Notes: generated by a model not told the origin, from the sequence alone. A DNA stretch of 64,000 bases from a virus (IMGVR_UViG_3300033141_003726:1-64000), one strand, 5' to 3'. Shown: positions 16,724 through 24,914, counted from the first letter of the stretch. A program made the numbers and translations.

Positions 16724-16981
16724 ATGAAAGTATGTAGAGATTTTGAAGTAGGAAAGACAGCATATAGCTATAAATGTAAAATATGTGGATTAAACGAAGA
16801 CCTTTACTATCACATGGACGAGGAAAGACCAAAGAGCTATCAATGTCCTATGTGTAAAACTAAAAATTCAATGTACAGAGTATATGGGAATAATAAAATT
16901 ATTATTCCATTTCAATGGGGGACTACAGATAACGAGATAAAATTTGATAAAAGGCCGAGTAGAAGGAAACAATATTTTTGA
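16724..16981 (+). CDS. Small zinc-ribbon protein
   Basis: 85 residues with two CxxC pairs (C18/C21 and C41/C44), the spacing of a zinc ribbon of the FmdB/rubredoxin-like type: YKCKICG ... YQCPMCK. A strong ribosome site (gaggggagg) lies upstream. The C-terminal part is basic. It might bind nucleic acid or protein. It sits just before the portal gene. Confidence 0.75.
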   Translation: MKVCRDFEVGKTAYSYKCKICGLNEDLYYHMDEERPKSYQCPMCKTKNSMYRVYGNNKIIIPFQWGTTDNEIKFDKRPSRRKQYF

Positions 16982-16986
16982 TAATT

Positions 16987-16994
16987 ACTAATAT
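16987..16994 (+). promoter_or_regulatory. Late-promoter motif before the portal gene
   Basis: ACTAATAT followed by GG, 37 bases before the portal ATG. TTACTAA (16985-16991) is repeated inverted as TTAGTAA near 17010-17016, so the motif itself could fold into a 7-bp stem in readthrough transcripts. Confidence 0.55.
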
Positions 16995-17030
16995 GGTATG
17001 TATTAAGATTTAGTAAAAAAAAGAGGAAAT

Positions 17031-18842
17031 ATGGCAAATAATAGCATAATTGATAAGCTAAAAAGTATATTTAATATTTCCAGTGTAAAGACAAATAGTG
17101 GCAATCAGAAAAGGGTGCATCCAGGATATAGAGATGTTAAAACTGGGAAAATAAAACCGGTTAAGTTCCCCGACGACATATTACGTCTTTATGATTATTG
17201 GTTAAAGGATACATTTGAAACTTCATCTTCACTTAAAAATAGACTTGAAAGGTATGCGGCTTTATCTTATGCTTATTATAATAACACTATTTTTTCAAAA
17301 GCTGTTAATCTTTATGCCGATGAAACTGTACAAAGTGATGTAAATGATGAAATATTAAGCGTAGAGGCTGATAAAAAAGTAAAAAATTATATATATGATT
17401 TTCTAGATAAGTTGGGAGTTAGAGAAGGGCAGAAATTGTATGACGTGGCCCATAATTTGGTATTATATGGCGACTCCTTTTGGATAAACTCAATTGATTA
17501 TAGAAAAGGAAGCGGTTATACAGATAGTACTCCTGTAAATGTAGAGGATATATCAGATAGAATTGAATTTAATGCATCTAATGTAGCAAAAGATCAGAGA
17601 AGAAACAATAAGTTTCTTATTCATATTCAAAAAGATACTCGTCTTAATATTATTTATAAAATGCTGCAAGATACGAAAGAAAATAATGATTATTCTCAAT
17701 TTTTTAAATCTTATCTATTTGGTTTTTGGTTATCAAATAAAGTTTATTTGCCTCCTTGGAATGTTAGCCATTTTAGAATGTTTACTACTATGAATGAATT
17801 TGCTCCTTTCGGTAGACCTGTTATGATTAATTGTTTAGGCCCATATAGACAACTTCAAGCCGGGAAAAATCTTATGGCATTAGCAAGACCTTATAATTTC
17901 CCAATCAAAAAATTTGAAGTAAAAGTAGATGAAAATATGGATCAAGGAGATATATGGGAGGTTGTTGATGAAGCTAAAAGTGAGTATCACAACCTTGGTT
18001 ATAGTGAAACTGATAAAGAACAGTTCGCTATGGGTGGTGAAGTGTGGCTTCCTCAAGGCCTTTTAAATATGGATAATATTGAAAGCAGAATGGATCTTGA
18101 TGCTATTGCAGATATTGAAATGCTGCGAGATGATCTTATCATGGGTACGGATATTCCCAAGGGGTATCTAATAGTAGATAGGGCGAGCTTTGGTACAAGT
18201 GGTCAGGCTTTATTACGACAACATAAACCATTTGCACGTTCAGTGTTTAAGATCCAAACAGTTATTCTGGAACAAATTTCACAATTAATCCGTTTACAAT
18301 TTGTAATTAGTAATGATTTTGATTATGATACGCCTTTTGAATTAAGTATGCCGTTTCCTGAAGTTGAGGAGAGTAGTGATAGATTAAGGATGAAGAGTGA
18401 TACGCTTAGACTTGCCAAGGACGTACTAGATAACATAGGGGATGCAATAGGTCTTGAACGAGGAGAGGCGCTGCCTCCCGATGTTGTAAAAGCAGTGTTT
18501 TCACAAATTTCATTTCTGAATGATGATGATATAATAAAATGGATTGACGATACAATAAAAATGCAACAGCAAAAGCCTGATGAAGGAGAGGAGTCTAAAG
18601 ACTATATGTTTGAAAGTAAAAAATTTGCAAATAGGAATAAGATACAGGAACGTTTGACTCCGAAAACAATACGTGAATGCTGGAATAAAGCTAGAAAAAA
18701 TACAAGAATATATGAAAACATTAGTAACGACAGGCATCATTATAGCTCTTATAATATGAACCCCGATCATAGATTACAATTGGAACTTTTATCAATTGAT
18801 CCTAAAAAATTAAAGGAAAAATATGGTATTAATAAGGAATAA
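17031..18842 (+). CDS. 20: Portal protein (T4 gp20-like)
   Basis: Forms the dodecameric ring through which DNA enters the head. The protein (603 aa; T4 gp20 is 524) has the T4-type portal order: N-terminal YDYWLKDTFETSSSLKNRLERY, a wing region with YNNTIFSKAVNLYADET, a central MNEFAPFGRPVMINCLGPYR, and the clip/stem part IEMLRDDLIMGTDIPKGYLIV. It lies between terL and the prohead protease, as in T4-like genomes. The last 90 residues are basic and may be a lineage-specific extension. Ribosome site agagg. Confidence 0.9.
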   Translation: MANNSIIDKLKSIFNISSVKTNSGNQKRVHPGYRDVKTGKIKPVKFPDDILRLYDYWLKDTFETSSSLKNRLERYAALSYAYYNNTIFSKAVNLYADETVQSDVNDEILSVEADKKVKNYIYDFLDKLGVREGQKLYDVAHNLVLYGDSFWINSIDYRKGSGYTDSTPVNVEDISDRIEFNASNVAKDQRRNNKFLIHIQKDTRLNIIYKMLQDTKENNDYSQFFKSYLFGFWLSNKVYLPPWNVSHFRMFTTMNEFAPFGRPVMINCLGPYRQLQAGKNLMALARPYNFPIKKFEVKVDENMDQGDIWEVVDEAKSEYHNLGYSETDKEQFAMGGEVWLPQGLLNMDNIESRMDLDAIADIEMLRDDLIMGTDIPKGYLIVDRASFGTSGQALLRQHKPFARSVFKIQTVILEQISQLIRLQFVISNDFDYDTPFELSMPFPEVEESSDRLRMKSDTLRLAKDVLDNIGDAIGLERGEALPPDVVKAVFSQISFLNDDDIIKWIDDTIKMQQQKPDEGEESKDYMFESKKFANRNKIQERLTPKTIRECWNKARKNTRIYENISNDRHHYSSYNMNPDHRLQLELLSIDPKKLKEKYGINKE

Positions 18843-18851
18843 TTTTTAAAT

Positions 18852-18876
18852 CTTTATACTAATATAATATATAAAG
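18852..18876 (+). promoter_or_regulatory. Late-promoter motif within a small inverted repeat
   Basis: ACTAATATAAT (18858-18868) overlaps the inverted repeat CTTTATA (18852-18858) / TATAAAG (18870-18876). An upstream TTTTTAAA (18843-18850) resembles the T-rich element seen before other copies. It is placed to drive the genes from 18914. Confidence 0.6.
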
Positions 18877-18913
18877 TATTTAATAGAGAAAAAACATTTT
18901 TAGGAGTTGAAAT

Positions 18914-19303
18914 ATGAGAGAACAAGATTACTTAGTAAGTACAAATGAATTCGCTTCATTAGATGAGCTTGCTGATGCTACCGTGAAATGGTTTCGGAGA
19001 TATCGCCCTATGCATAGATTTGTAAATGCCTCTGCTAAATGGGCGAATAAAGAAAAAACCAAAGCGATTGTCTATTGTGGAGATAGCGGTCATGTGCATG
19101 AACTTGTTCTTAGAGAAAATCCTGAGATATCTTATGCTGACGCTACATTTTATGCCTGGTACCTAGTGAATGAAAGAGAAAAAGTAAGAAGAAAGAGAAA
19201 TACAATTATTGAAATTCAAGAAAATATAGAAATTGATCAAGGAGATGAGATTATCATCCTTGAAAAAGGTGATAAAATAAGAATTCTTGATAAAAATAGA
19301 TAG
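18914..19303 (+). CDS. Structural-region protein ending in the KGDKI module
   Basis: 129 residues. The first 95 are a compact domain (TVKWFRRYRPMHRFVNASAK, AIVYCGDSGHVHELVLREN) of unknown function. Residues 97-126 form the dispersed module also found in five other proteins here, ending IIILEKGDKIRIL. It sits between portal and prohead protease, so it may be a head protein. Ribosome site taggag, promoter motif 46 bases upstream. Confidence 0.78.
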   Translation: MREQDYLVSTNEFASLDELADATVKWFRRYRPMHRFVNASAKWANKEKTKAIVYCGDSGHVHELVLRENPEISYADATFYAWYLVNEREKVRRKRNTIIEIQENIEIDQGDEIIILEKGDKIRILDKNR

Positions 19304-19365
19304 TTTTCCCCTTTTAAAGGAGTTGTTTTGATAAAAAACAAATTAGTGAGAGGATTAAATATACA

Positions 19366-20946
19366 ATGGAAACACGACAAAAGCTGGTTGAAAGTTATGT
19401 AGTTAATGGATCTAATTTAAAAAAGATTCCCTTAACCGAGTCCACTAAAATTATAGAAAAAGATGGTAAAGAATATAAGTGTAGGGCGGCCTATGAATTG
19501 CCGGTGTGGCGGTTAGGAGAAAAGAATCTTAATGAACGTATCTACAGTAAAGAACTAGCCGAGAAGCTTATAAAAGAAAATCCCGTTACCTTAGGGTTAG
19601 CTAATCATCCTGAAAATGAAGCTGATGTTACTTATACTTTTGCAGTAGAGCGGAATCCGCATATCAAAGAAAATATTTTGTATGTAGATGCATATCTGGT
19701 AGGAGATAACGGGGAGTTGGCTAACGAGATTATCGAAGCGGGGGGAAATATTGGACTTAGTTCTAGTGCGTATGGAGATGTTGATAGTGAGGGGAGAGTA
19801 CAACTTGAGGGATTTGAAATTGAAAGATTTTGCGATTGGGTAGAGATGCCTTCTTATGGAGTATATGCTGGAAAAGAAAATGCTATCGGATCAGAAAAAA
19901 ATAAGGAAAGTTTTTCAAATTCTAATACTAATATAATAATAGAAAAAGAAGAAAAAGGTAAAAAGGAGAATAAAAATATGAGTACTGAAAATAAAGAAAC
20001 TTCTAAAACTAAGAGCTTAGAAGAAAAGAATCTTAGATTAGGAGTAAGAAACCTTTTTAAAGAAGCTGAAAACAAGGAATCACTTCAAGAGAAACTCGAA
20101 GTTTATAAAGAGGTTATTGACTATTGTGGTGATTCAGAATTTGGTGAAGATTATGTAAAGAAAGCGGCTGAAAAAATTGAAGAAATTCAACAGGAATTAT
20201 ATGAGTTAGCAGATAAAGGAAAGGAAGTTGATGAACTTAAAGAGAACTCCGAAAAAACTCATAAAGAATTAGAAGAGAAAGTAGAAACCCTTGAAAAGGA
20301 AAAATCAGATCTTCAAGAACAGTATGAAATGGCAACACAGCTTCTTGATGATATGAAAACAAGAGAATCAAAAATTAAAGAAATGTATGAAATGGCAATA
20401 GCAGAGAAGAACGGAATGGTTTCTGCTGAGGAGTATCAAGAATTGGCGGTATATTTAAAAGGTAAAGAGGAGAAATTGGAAGAATTACTTGAGGAAAATA
20501 GAAGATTGAAGAAAAGAATAAGATTTTATATGCAGGAAACGATGAATCGTAATCGTGTGAAAGAAGTAAACGGAGATGAAAAAGAAGACGAGGATGAAGA
20601 AGATGAGGAAAGAGAGGAAGATAAAGATAAGAAAAAAGAATCTTCATTTGTAAGAAAAAGTAACAGAGAAGCTGACTATCGTTTTGTAAGAGATAATAAA
20701 CAGGTAAGAGATTATTATGAGGATCTCTTGCTTGAAAATCCTAATGTGGAAAAAATTAAAGAAGAAATTCTTGGATGTGGTACCCTTTTTGAAGCACAGA
20801 AAAAGTATCTTAATTTAAAAGATTTGGTAGAGGATATTCCTAATCCAAATTCGATTAAAAGGTTGAGAATGAGCAATATTGAAGAGGAAGATAAGCAATT
20901 AAAAAATAGAAAAACGAGACTTACAATAAGAGAGGGGTGGGTATAA
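19366..20946 (+). CDS. Prohead protease fused to scaffold (gp21-gp22-like)
   Basis: Residues 1-185 resemble T4 gp21: RAAYELPVWRL, NERIYSKELAEK, catalytic His in LANHPENEAD (H81) and Ser in GLSSSAYG (132-134). This protease matures the head by cleaving scaffold and capsid propeptides. Residues 205-526 are highly charged and coiled-coil, like a scaffold. In T4 these are separate genes. Here one frame covers both, but a promoter motif, ribosome site and ATG lie between them (19927-19980), so the scaffold is probably also made alone. The last bases adjoin the next gene's ribosome site. Confidence 0.88.
   Translation: METRQKLVESYVVNGSNLKKIPLTESTKIIEKDGKEYKCRAAYELPVWRLGEKNLNERIYSKELAEKLIKENPVTLGLANHPENEADVTYTFAVERNPHIKENILYVDAYLVGDNGELANEIIEAGGNIGLSSSAYGDVDSEGRVQLEGFEIERFCDWVEMPSYGVYAGKENAIGSEKNKESFSNSNTNIIIEKEEKGKKENKNMSTENKETSKTKSLEEKNLRLGVRNLFKEAENKESLQEKLEVYKEVIDYCGDSEFGEDYVKKAAEKIEEIQQELYELADKGKEVDELKENSEKTHKELEEKVETLEKEKSDLQEQYEMATQLLDDMKTRESKIKEMYEMAIAEKNGMVSAEEYQELAVYLKGKEEKLEELLEENRRLKKRIRFYMQETMNRNRVKEVNGDEKEDEDEEDEEREEDKDKKKESSFVRKSNREADYRFVRDNKQVRDYYEDLLLENPNVEKIKEEILGCGTLFEAQKKYLNLKDLVEDIPNPNSIKRLRMSNIEEEDKQLKNRKTRLTIREGWV
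19927..19968 (+). promoter_or_regulatory. Internal late promoter and ribosome site inside the protease gene
   Basis: ACTAATATAAT at 19927-19937 is followed by aaaaggag at 19961-19968 and an in-frame ATG at 19978. It is the only copy of the motif found inside a coding frame, and lies exactly at the protease/scaffold junction. Confidence 0.7.
19978..20946 (+). CDS. Scaffold (prohead core) protein from an internal start, gp22-like
   Basis: In-frame product of 322 residues beginning MSTENKE. The ATG has an ideal aaaaggag ten bases upstream and an own promoter motif 41 bases upstream. The protein is Glu/Lys-rich with long coiled-coil stretches (about 60-180 of this product) and an acidic patch of alternating Glu/Asp, as expected for a scaffold that is later degraded. 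This resembles the nested protease/scaffold genes of lambda-like phages. Whether the long fusion is also made cannot be decided from sequence. Confidence 0.72.
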   Translation: MSTENKETSKTKSLEEKNLRLGVRNLFKEAENKESLQEKLEVYKEVIDYCGDSEFGEDYVKKAAEKIEEIQQELYELADKGKEVDELKENSEKTHKELEEKVETLEKEKSDLQEQYEMATQLLDDMKTRESKIKEMYEMAIAEKNGMVSAEEYQELAVYLKGKEEKLEELLEENRRLKKRIRFYMQETMNRNRVKEVNGDEKEDEDEEDEEREEDKDKKKESSFVRKSNREADYRFVRDNKQVRDYYEDLLLENPNVEKIKEEILGCGTLFEAQKKYLNLKDLVEDIPNPNSIKRLRMSNIEEEDKQLKNRKTRLTIREGWV

Positions 20947-20948
20947 GC

Positions 20949-21401
20949 ATGGAGATAAAAATGAAAGAAAAAGATAAGATTGATTTTGAGCAGGAAGTAA
21001 TTGATGCATACTATGATTACAAAGAATATGAAGATTTAGAACGGGAAGATGCTATTATAGCTACTGCCAGACTTTTATTGATGAAGCCGAGCGATGTAGA
21101 AAAGATTCTTATTAAGAATAAAATATATGAAGACAAAAGAATCAGGGCAAAAAAGAAGAAAAGCCGACTTAAAAAAGTTTTGAATGAAGTATCAGATTTC
21201 CATGATTTTAAATCAAGAGTGTGGATAGAAGGTAAAAAATCTTTAGATTATTATGGAGATCTGGGAGACGTTTTAGAAGAAATTTTTAGAGACTTTACAG
21301 AAGAGGAAATTCGAAACAGTAGAAAAGAATGGGCTATTCTTTTTAGAGGAAGTGTAGTGGCATATATAGACTTTGAAGAAGTGCTAGATGCACTTGAATA
21401 A
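20949..21401 (+). CDS. Hypothetical head-region protein
   Basis: 150 residues from ATG 20949, with gaggggtggg upstream inside the end of the scaffold gene. An in-frame GTG at 20937 would overlap the ribosome site and is less likely. Mostly helical and charged, with a basic KKKKSRLKK stretch near 60-70. The last third (KEWAILFRGSVVAYIDFEEVLDALE) looks like a small folded domain. No family recognised. Confidence 0.7.
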   Translation: MEIKMKEKDKIDFEQEVIDAYYDYKEYEDLEREDAIIATARLLLMKPSDVEKILIKNKIYEDKRIRAKKKKSRLKKVLNEVSDFHDFKSRVWIEGKKSLDYYGDLGDVLEEIFRDFTEEEIRNSRKEWAILFRGSVVAYIDFEEVLDALE

Positions 21402-21459
21402 TTAGAGAAATTAAATTATAAAAAATGAAACGAAAAAATTATACTTTTAATTTTTATTT

Positions 21460-21470
21460 ACTAATACAAT
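21460..21470 (+). promoter_or_regulatory. Late-promoter motif (ACTAATACAAT)
   Basis: One mismatch to the common core. It lies in a T-rich gap 37 bases before the gene at 21507, which has its own gaaggag ribosome site. Confidence 0.55.
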
Positions 21471-21506
21471 ATATAGAGAAGAGAATAAAAGAAGGAGAAT
21501 AAAAGT

Positions 21507-21821
21507 ATGAGTATGGTAACAACTTCTGTAACAAACGGTGTTTCAATGGGATATGTCCATACGGTAACTGCTGCCGATGCAGCGAGTGGCGAAATTATAT
21601 TTGATTTTCAGACAGATTATAACTTAGCTGCTGTGTTTATGGTAACAAATCCCGGAACAAGCGATCCTAATCAAAGTGCTCCAGTAGTTGATCTTGGCGA
21701 TGCTGAAATATCTTACCCTGACGTGGGGCAGGTTAAGATTGCTAATGGTGATTCTACATTTACATTAACTGCTGGATATATGATTCATGTAATAGCTCAA
21801 AGACGGTCAAGTGCTGAATAA
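21507..21821 (+). CDS. Possible capsid decoration or other head protein
   Basis: 104 residues, Ala/Thr/Val/Gly-rich with predicted beta strands and few charges (SGEIIFDFQTDYNLAAVFMV, STFTLTAGYMIHVIAQRR). Composition resembles virion surface proteins rather than enzymes. It has its own promoter motif and a strong ribosome site and lies two genes before the major capsid protein, so a highly expressed head decoration protein is plausible. This is inference from context. Confidence 0.65.
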   Translation: MSMVTTSVTNGVSMGYVHTVTAADAASGEIIFDFQTDYNLAAVFMVTNPGTSDPNQSAPVVDLGDAEISYPDVGQVKIANGDSTFTLTAGYMIHVIAQRRSSAE

Positions 21822-21836
21822 AAAGGAGGGAGATAA

Positions 21837-22454
21837 ATGAAAGCAATAAAAAGAAAAAACGGCACACATGATACTTTTAAAGCTAAAAGAAAATCTATAA
21901 TTATCGAAATTGATAAACCGGTTCGTATTCCTGATACTGATATCATTCTCACGAAAGGGGATAAAATAGAAGTACTTCATGAGGGGGTAGAACAAAGTAT
22001 TTCTATTACAAATGATTGCACCAAAGGAACACTTAGTGTATATGAAAATGACGATGGGGGTCAGTTTGTATCGGGGAATATTGAAATATTTAATTGTCCA
22101 AGTGGGGGAAAAATTACCGCTGATGTAGTAAAAAAAGTCCTTGATTCGGTAGTTAGTGGATTGAAACTTCAAGCACCTGAATTTGAACTAGTTAGTGAAA
22201 AAAGAAATAATAATAACAGATCGGTTAAAGAATCAATTAGGGGAGATTACATATCATTTGATTATGCCGGGCATTCTTGGCTCTGGCCTGTTGAAGTAGA
22301 TAAATATGGAGATATAGAACTTTCTCTTAATACAATTTCAAGTGAAGATGATTCGAGTGTTGTCTTGTCAGCAGATGATGTTATTGAATTGACTGACGAA
22401 TATATTTATTTTGACGATGGAACAAATGTTCCTTATACTCTTGTAAATTTATAA
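21837..22454 (+). CDS. Head-region protein with N-terminal KGDKI module
   Basis: 205 residues, ribosome site aaggaggg. Residues 20-48 carry the dispersed module in its fullest form (IDKPVRIPDTDIILTKGDKI at 25-44). The rest is a beta-rich domain containing SGGKITADVVKKVLDSVVSG and FDYAGHSWLWPVEVD. It lies just before the capsid gene and is probably a virion protein, but no family is recognised. Here the module is N-terminal, whereas in others it is C-terminal or central. Confidence 0.75.
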   Translation: MKAIKRKNGTHDTFKAKRKSIIIEIDKPVRIPDTDIILTKGDKIEVLHEGVEQSISITNDCTKGTLSVYENDDGGQFVSGNIEIFNCPSGGKITADVVKKVLDSVVSGLKLQAPEFELVSEKRNNNNRSVKESIRGDYISFDYAGHSWLWPVEVDKYGDIELSLNTISSEDDSSVVLSADDVIELTDEYIYFDDGTNVPYTLVNL

Positions 22455-22486
22455 AATTATAAAAAAAAACTTTTTAGAAAATTGTT

Positions 22487-22497
22487 ACTAATATAAT
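22487..22497 (+). promoter_or_regulatory. Late promoter of the major capsid gene
   Basis: Perfect ACTAATATAAT with an upstream CTTTTTA (22470-22476). The capsid ATG is 137 bases downstream, giving an unusually long leader for this genome. Confidence 0.65.
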
Positions 22498-22528
22498 GTG
22501 GAGGATTAAAAATAATTCTTCACTTAAC

Positions 22529-22556
22529 TATTTTCTTTTAAAAATAAAAGAAAATA
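22529..22556 (+). promoter_or_regulatory. Perfect 12-bp hairpin in the capsid mRNA leader
   Basis: TATTTTCTTTTA (22529-22540) and TAAAAGAAAATA (22545-22556) pair perfectly around an AAAA loop. It lies about 25-30 bases after the expected transcript start and may stabilise the abundant capsid mRNA. It is AU-only and is not followed by a U tract, so it is not a terminator. Confidence 0.5.
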
Positions 22557-22633
22557 TAGAACTGTTTCTTTCAAATAAACGTTCAAAGTAAAAATTAAAA
22601 ATCTCAAAAAAAGAAAGAAGAGGAGAAATTATT

Positions 22634-24073
22634 ATGCGTAGGCAAATGAAGGAAGCCTTTCTCCGGGAGGAGCGAACTGTAGCACTTTCTGAAAGGAAAA
22701 GGCATGCAGATAGGCTCTTTGAGAAATGGCAGAAAAAAGCAGATATAGGCAAGAATATGGACAAGCTTATGGATACAAATCCAGAGAAAGCCCGTAACTT
22801 AGCCATTATTCTTGAGAATCAGGAGAATCACCTTAAAGCTCTTACTGAGACTCAAATCAGTAATGACTTTCAAACAACTCCTGAAAACGTACTAAGAATT
22901 GTACGTCTTGGATATCCGAACAGTATACGTGGAGAGATCTTTTTTGATTATCCTATGATTACTGCTCGTGATTCGATTTATTACCTTAGACCGGTATATT
23001 CTTCAACTGCAAGAGGTGCTACCGCTGGTACTGTAACTCACGAGTCTAGCGCTTGGAGATATGCAAATGAAGCTCAGGAGCAGATAATTGACCCTTCTGC
23101 GGAAGACTCCGATACTGATTATAGCGCTACTCTTAGCGGTTATCCTGTACGTCCTTATACCGTTATCGTAATGATAGACGATAAGCCAGTTGGTTCTGAT
23201 GATGGTAGCGGGAATATAACTGGAAGCGGACTTAATCCTGCACTTACAAATAGTATTACCTATTCCACCGGAGCAATTACGTTGAACTTTACCCCTTCTG
23301 CTATTACAGGCGGTGAGGAGATCAAGGTGTACTACAGAACTGATACAGAAGATGAGACTAATGGAAGGGATTATATTAAATCTGTTGAGCTTCAGTTAAC
23401 TGATTATCAGTTTAGAGCGCATCCTTATCCTTTATACGTAAGCTGGACTAAGATGGCAGAGCTTCTTCTTGGAACTACTCTTGATATCGATGCTGAAGAG
23501 GCGTTGATAGCAGGGGCTGGTGACGAATTGAAGAAAACATTGGACTTTATGGCTGTTAAGTTCGGATATAGGTACAGCGAGCAGAATGCTATAACTACAT
23601 TTAATGCTGATTGGGCAACTGGAGGTGCAGATAGCGAAAAAGCTCATGCGCAGTCTCTTACTAAAGTTGCAAAACAAGCTGCTAACCAGATTTATTCTGA
23701 ATTACAGCGCGGTGGGATTAGTGCATGGGTAGTTGGAAATGATGCATCGGCATTCCTGACTTTACACGATCAGTATACCTCTGATGGTGCACAACCTGAA
23801 ATAGGTATTTATAGAGTAGGTACATGGATGGGGAAGCCGGTTTATCAAGCACCTACAGATGTTATTCCTACCAATGAAATGCTTGGTGTTTGGAGGAATC
23901 CAAATGCTGATGGTGGGGACTACAGTATAATCTTCGGAACACTGATACCGTTGTACCAGACACAGGTTTTAGAATATAAGGAAGGATATAGCGAAACCGG
24001 TCTTTTCCATTATGGAGATTGGAAAGCTATTAATCCTAAGTATCTAACTAGAGTTCAACTTCAAAATTTATAA
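22634..24073 (+). CDS. 23: Major capsid protein (T4 gp23-like)
   Basis: 479 residues; forms the head shell. The T4-type HK97 fold is indicated by ILENQENHLKALTETQISND, VLRIVRLGYPNSIRGEIFFDY, SVELQLTDYQFRAHPYPLYV, and a C-terminal GTWMGKPVYQAPTDVIPTNE followed by IIFGTLIPLYQTQVLEYKEG. The first ~60 charged residues may be a propeptide cleaved by the upstream protease. Position after portal, protease and scaffold agrees. Ribosome site gaggag; a strong terminator follows. More synonymous G and C than neighbours suggests high expression. Confidence 0.93.
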   Translation: MRRQMKEAFLREERTVALSERKRHADRLFEKWQKKADIGKNMDKLMDTNPEKARNLAIILENQENHLKALTETQISNDFQTTPENVLRIVRLGYPNSIRGEIFFDYPMITARDSIYYLRPVYSSTARGATAGTVTHESSAWRYANEAQEQIIDPSAEDSDTDYSATLSGYPVRPYTVIVMIDDKPVGSDDGSGNITGSGLNPALTNSITYSTGAITLNFTPSAITGGEEIKVYYRTDTEDETNGRDYIKSVELQLTDYQFRAHPYPLYVSWTKMAELLLGTTLDIDAEEALIAGAGDELKKTLDFMAVKFGYRYSEQNAITTFNADWATGGADSEKAHAQSLTKVAKQAANQIYSELQRGGISAWVVGNDASAFLTLHDQYTSDGAQPEIGIYRVGTWMGKPVYQAPTDVIPTNEMLGVWRNPNADGGDYSIIFGTLIPLYQTQVLEYKEGYSETGLFHYGDWKAINPKYLTRVQLQNL

Positions 24074-24103
24074 AAGTTTAAAGCTTATTTGGGCACTCCT
24101 TAA

Positions 24104-24140
24104 TAAAGCCTGTTCATTCGATTGGACAGGCTTTTTTTTT
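24104..24140 (+). terminator. Rho-independent terminator after the capsid gene
   Basis: AAGCCTGT (24106-24113) pairs with ACAGGCTT (24126-24133), continued by a run of T. This isolates capsid transcription from downstream genes. Confidence 0.88.
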
Positions 24141-24173
24141 ATTTTTTTTAAATTTTTAAGAAAAATTTCTTAT

Positions 24174-24187
24174 ATTAATATAAGGAG
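24174..24187 (+). promoter_or_regulatory. Variant late-promoter motif in a palindrome with a ribosome site
   Basis: ATTAATATA (24174-24182) is the centre of the perfect palindrome CTTATATTAATATAAG (24169-24184), whose right arm runs into aaggag (24182-24187). A TTTTTAA element lies about 15 bases upstream. Confidence 0.45.
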
Positions 24188-24195
24188 CTAATAAA

Positions 24196-24261
24196 ATGAA
24201 GAATAAAAAAGAATGGCTTAACGAAGAAAATTTATATAACGATTTAAAATTTATATTATAG
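24196..24261 (+). CDS. Very short ORF (21 aa), possibly a gene remnant
   Basis: ATG 24196 follows a good aaggag at 24182-24187 and a promoter-like motif; 21 codons (starts MKNKKEWLNEEN) end at TAG 24259-24261. It could be a leader peptide or a truncated gene. The remaining gap to 24336 shows only AT-rich sequence. Confidence 0.35.
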   Translation: MKNKKEWLNEENLYNDLKFIL

Positions 24262-24336
24262 TATATCATATATTATTAACTCTCATATTTATAATGAATG
24301 TAAGAAAATATAAATTAAAGAAAGGATATATTAAAA

Positions 24337-24876
24337 ATGATACCGATAAAAGATAAAGATAATAAAATCAAAAATATAAATCCCGATCGAGTTAAATGGT
24401 TTGGAACAGAAGTAAAGAGAGTATATAAAAAAGACGGAGATTTTAAACGGTTTGAATCACTCACATGGATTCAAACTTATAAAGGTGATAGATTTTACAC
24501 CGATTTAAGTATTGGAAAATTAAAGAAACAGTTTAAATTCTTTCAAAGTGATAAAAAAGTTATTAAAGAATTAAAAAAAGGAAAGTTTGTGAAAGCGATT
24601 GAGTGGTGTTGTGAAACAGTAAAAGAGAGAGGAACAAAAATTCGAAATGATGAAATGAAACAAATACTTGAATCAATACGCCGGCATAGACCTTTCACAT
24701 TAGATGGTAAATATCTATATTATTATATAGATGGAAGAGTATTTAAGGACTCTAGAAATGGGCGGCTGGTTTATGTAGATATTAAGAAAAATATACTTGT
24801 TAATGTGAATATAGATGGTAAACTCACCGCTAACAAAATAGAAGAGTGGATAATTAAATATAACAGTAAAAAATAA
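24337..24876 (+). CDS. Hypothetical protein
   Basis: 179 residues, ribosome site gaaagga. Lysine-rich and basic, with segments WIQTYKGDRFYTDLSIGKLK and RRHRPFTLDGKYLYYYIDGR that suggest a small mixed alpha/beta domain. No family recognised. It lies alone between the capsid terminator and the next promoter, so it may not be structural. Confidence 0.7.
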   Translation: MIPIKDKDNKIKNINPDRVKWFGTEVKRVYKKDGDFKRFESLTWIQTYKGDRFYTDLSIGKLKKQFKFFQSDKKVIKELKKGKFVKAIEWCCETVKERGTKIRNDEMKQILESIRRHRPFTLDGKYLYYYIDGRVFKDSRNGRLVYVDIKKNILVNVNIDGKLTANKIEEWIIKYNSKK

Positions 24877-24906
24877 CTCCTTTAATACTAATATAGTAAA
24901 GGAGTT
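24875..24906 (+). promoter_or_regulatory. Late-promoter motif inside a perfect 10-bp inverted repeat covering the ribosome site
   Basis: AACTCCTTTA (24875-24884) and TAAAGGAGTT (24897-24906) pair perfectly, with ACTAATATA (24887-24895) in the loop. The right arm holds the AAAGGAG ribosome site of the gene at 24915. Readthrough RNA would hide the site; RNA starting at the motif would not. Confidence 0.65.
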
Positions 24907-24914
24907 TGTTAAAT

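Noticed and set aside
22529-22556. Terminator before the capsid gene
   Set aside because: The stem is AU-only and is not followed by a U run; it lies in the leader downstream of the promoter motif.
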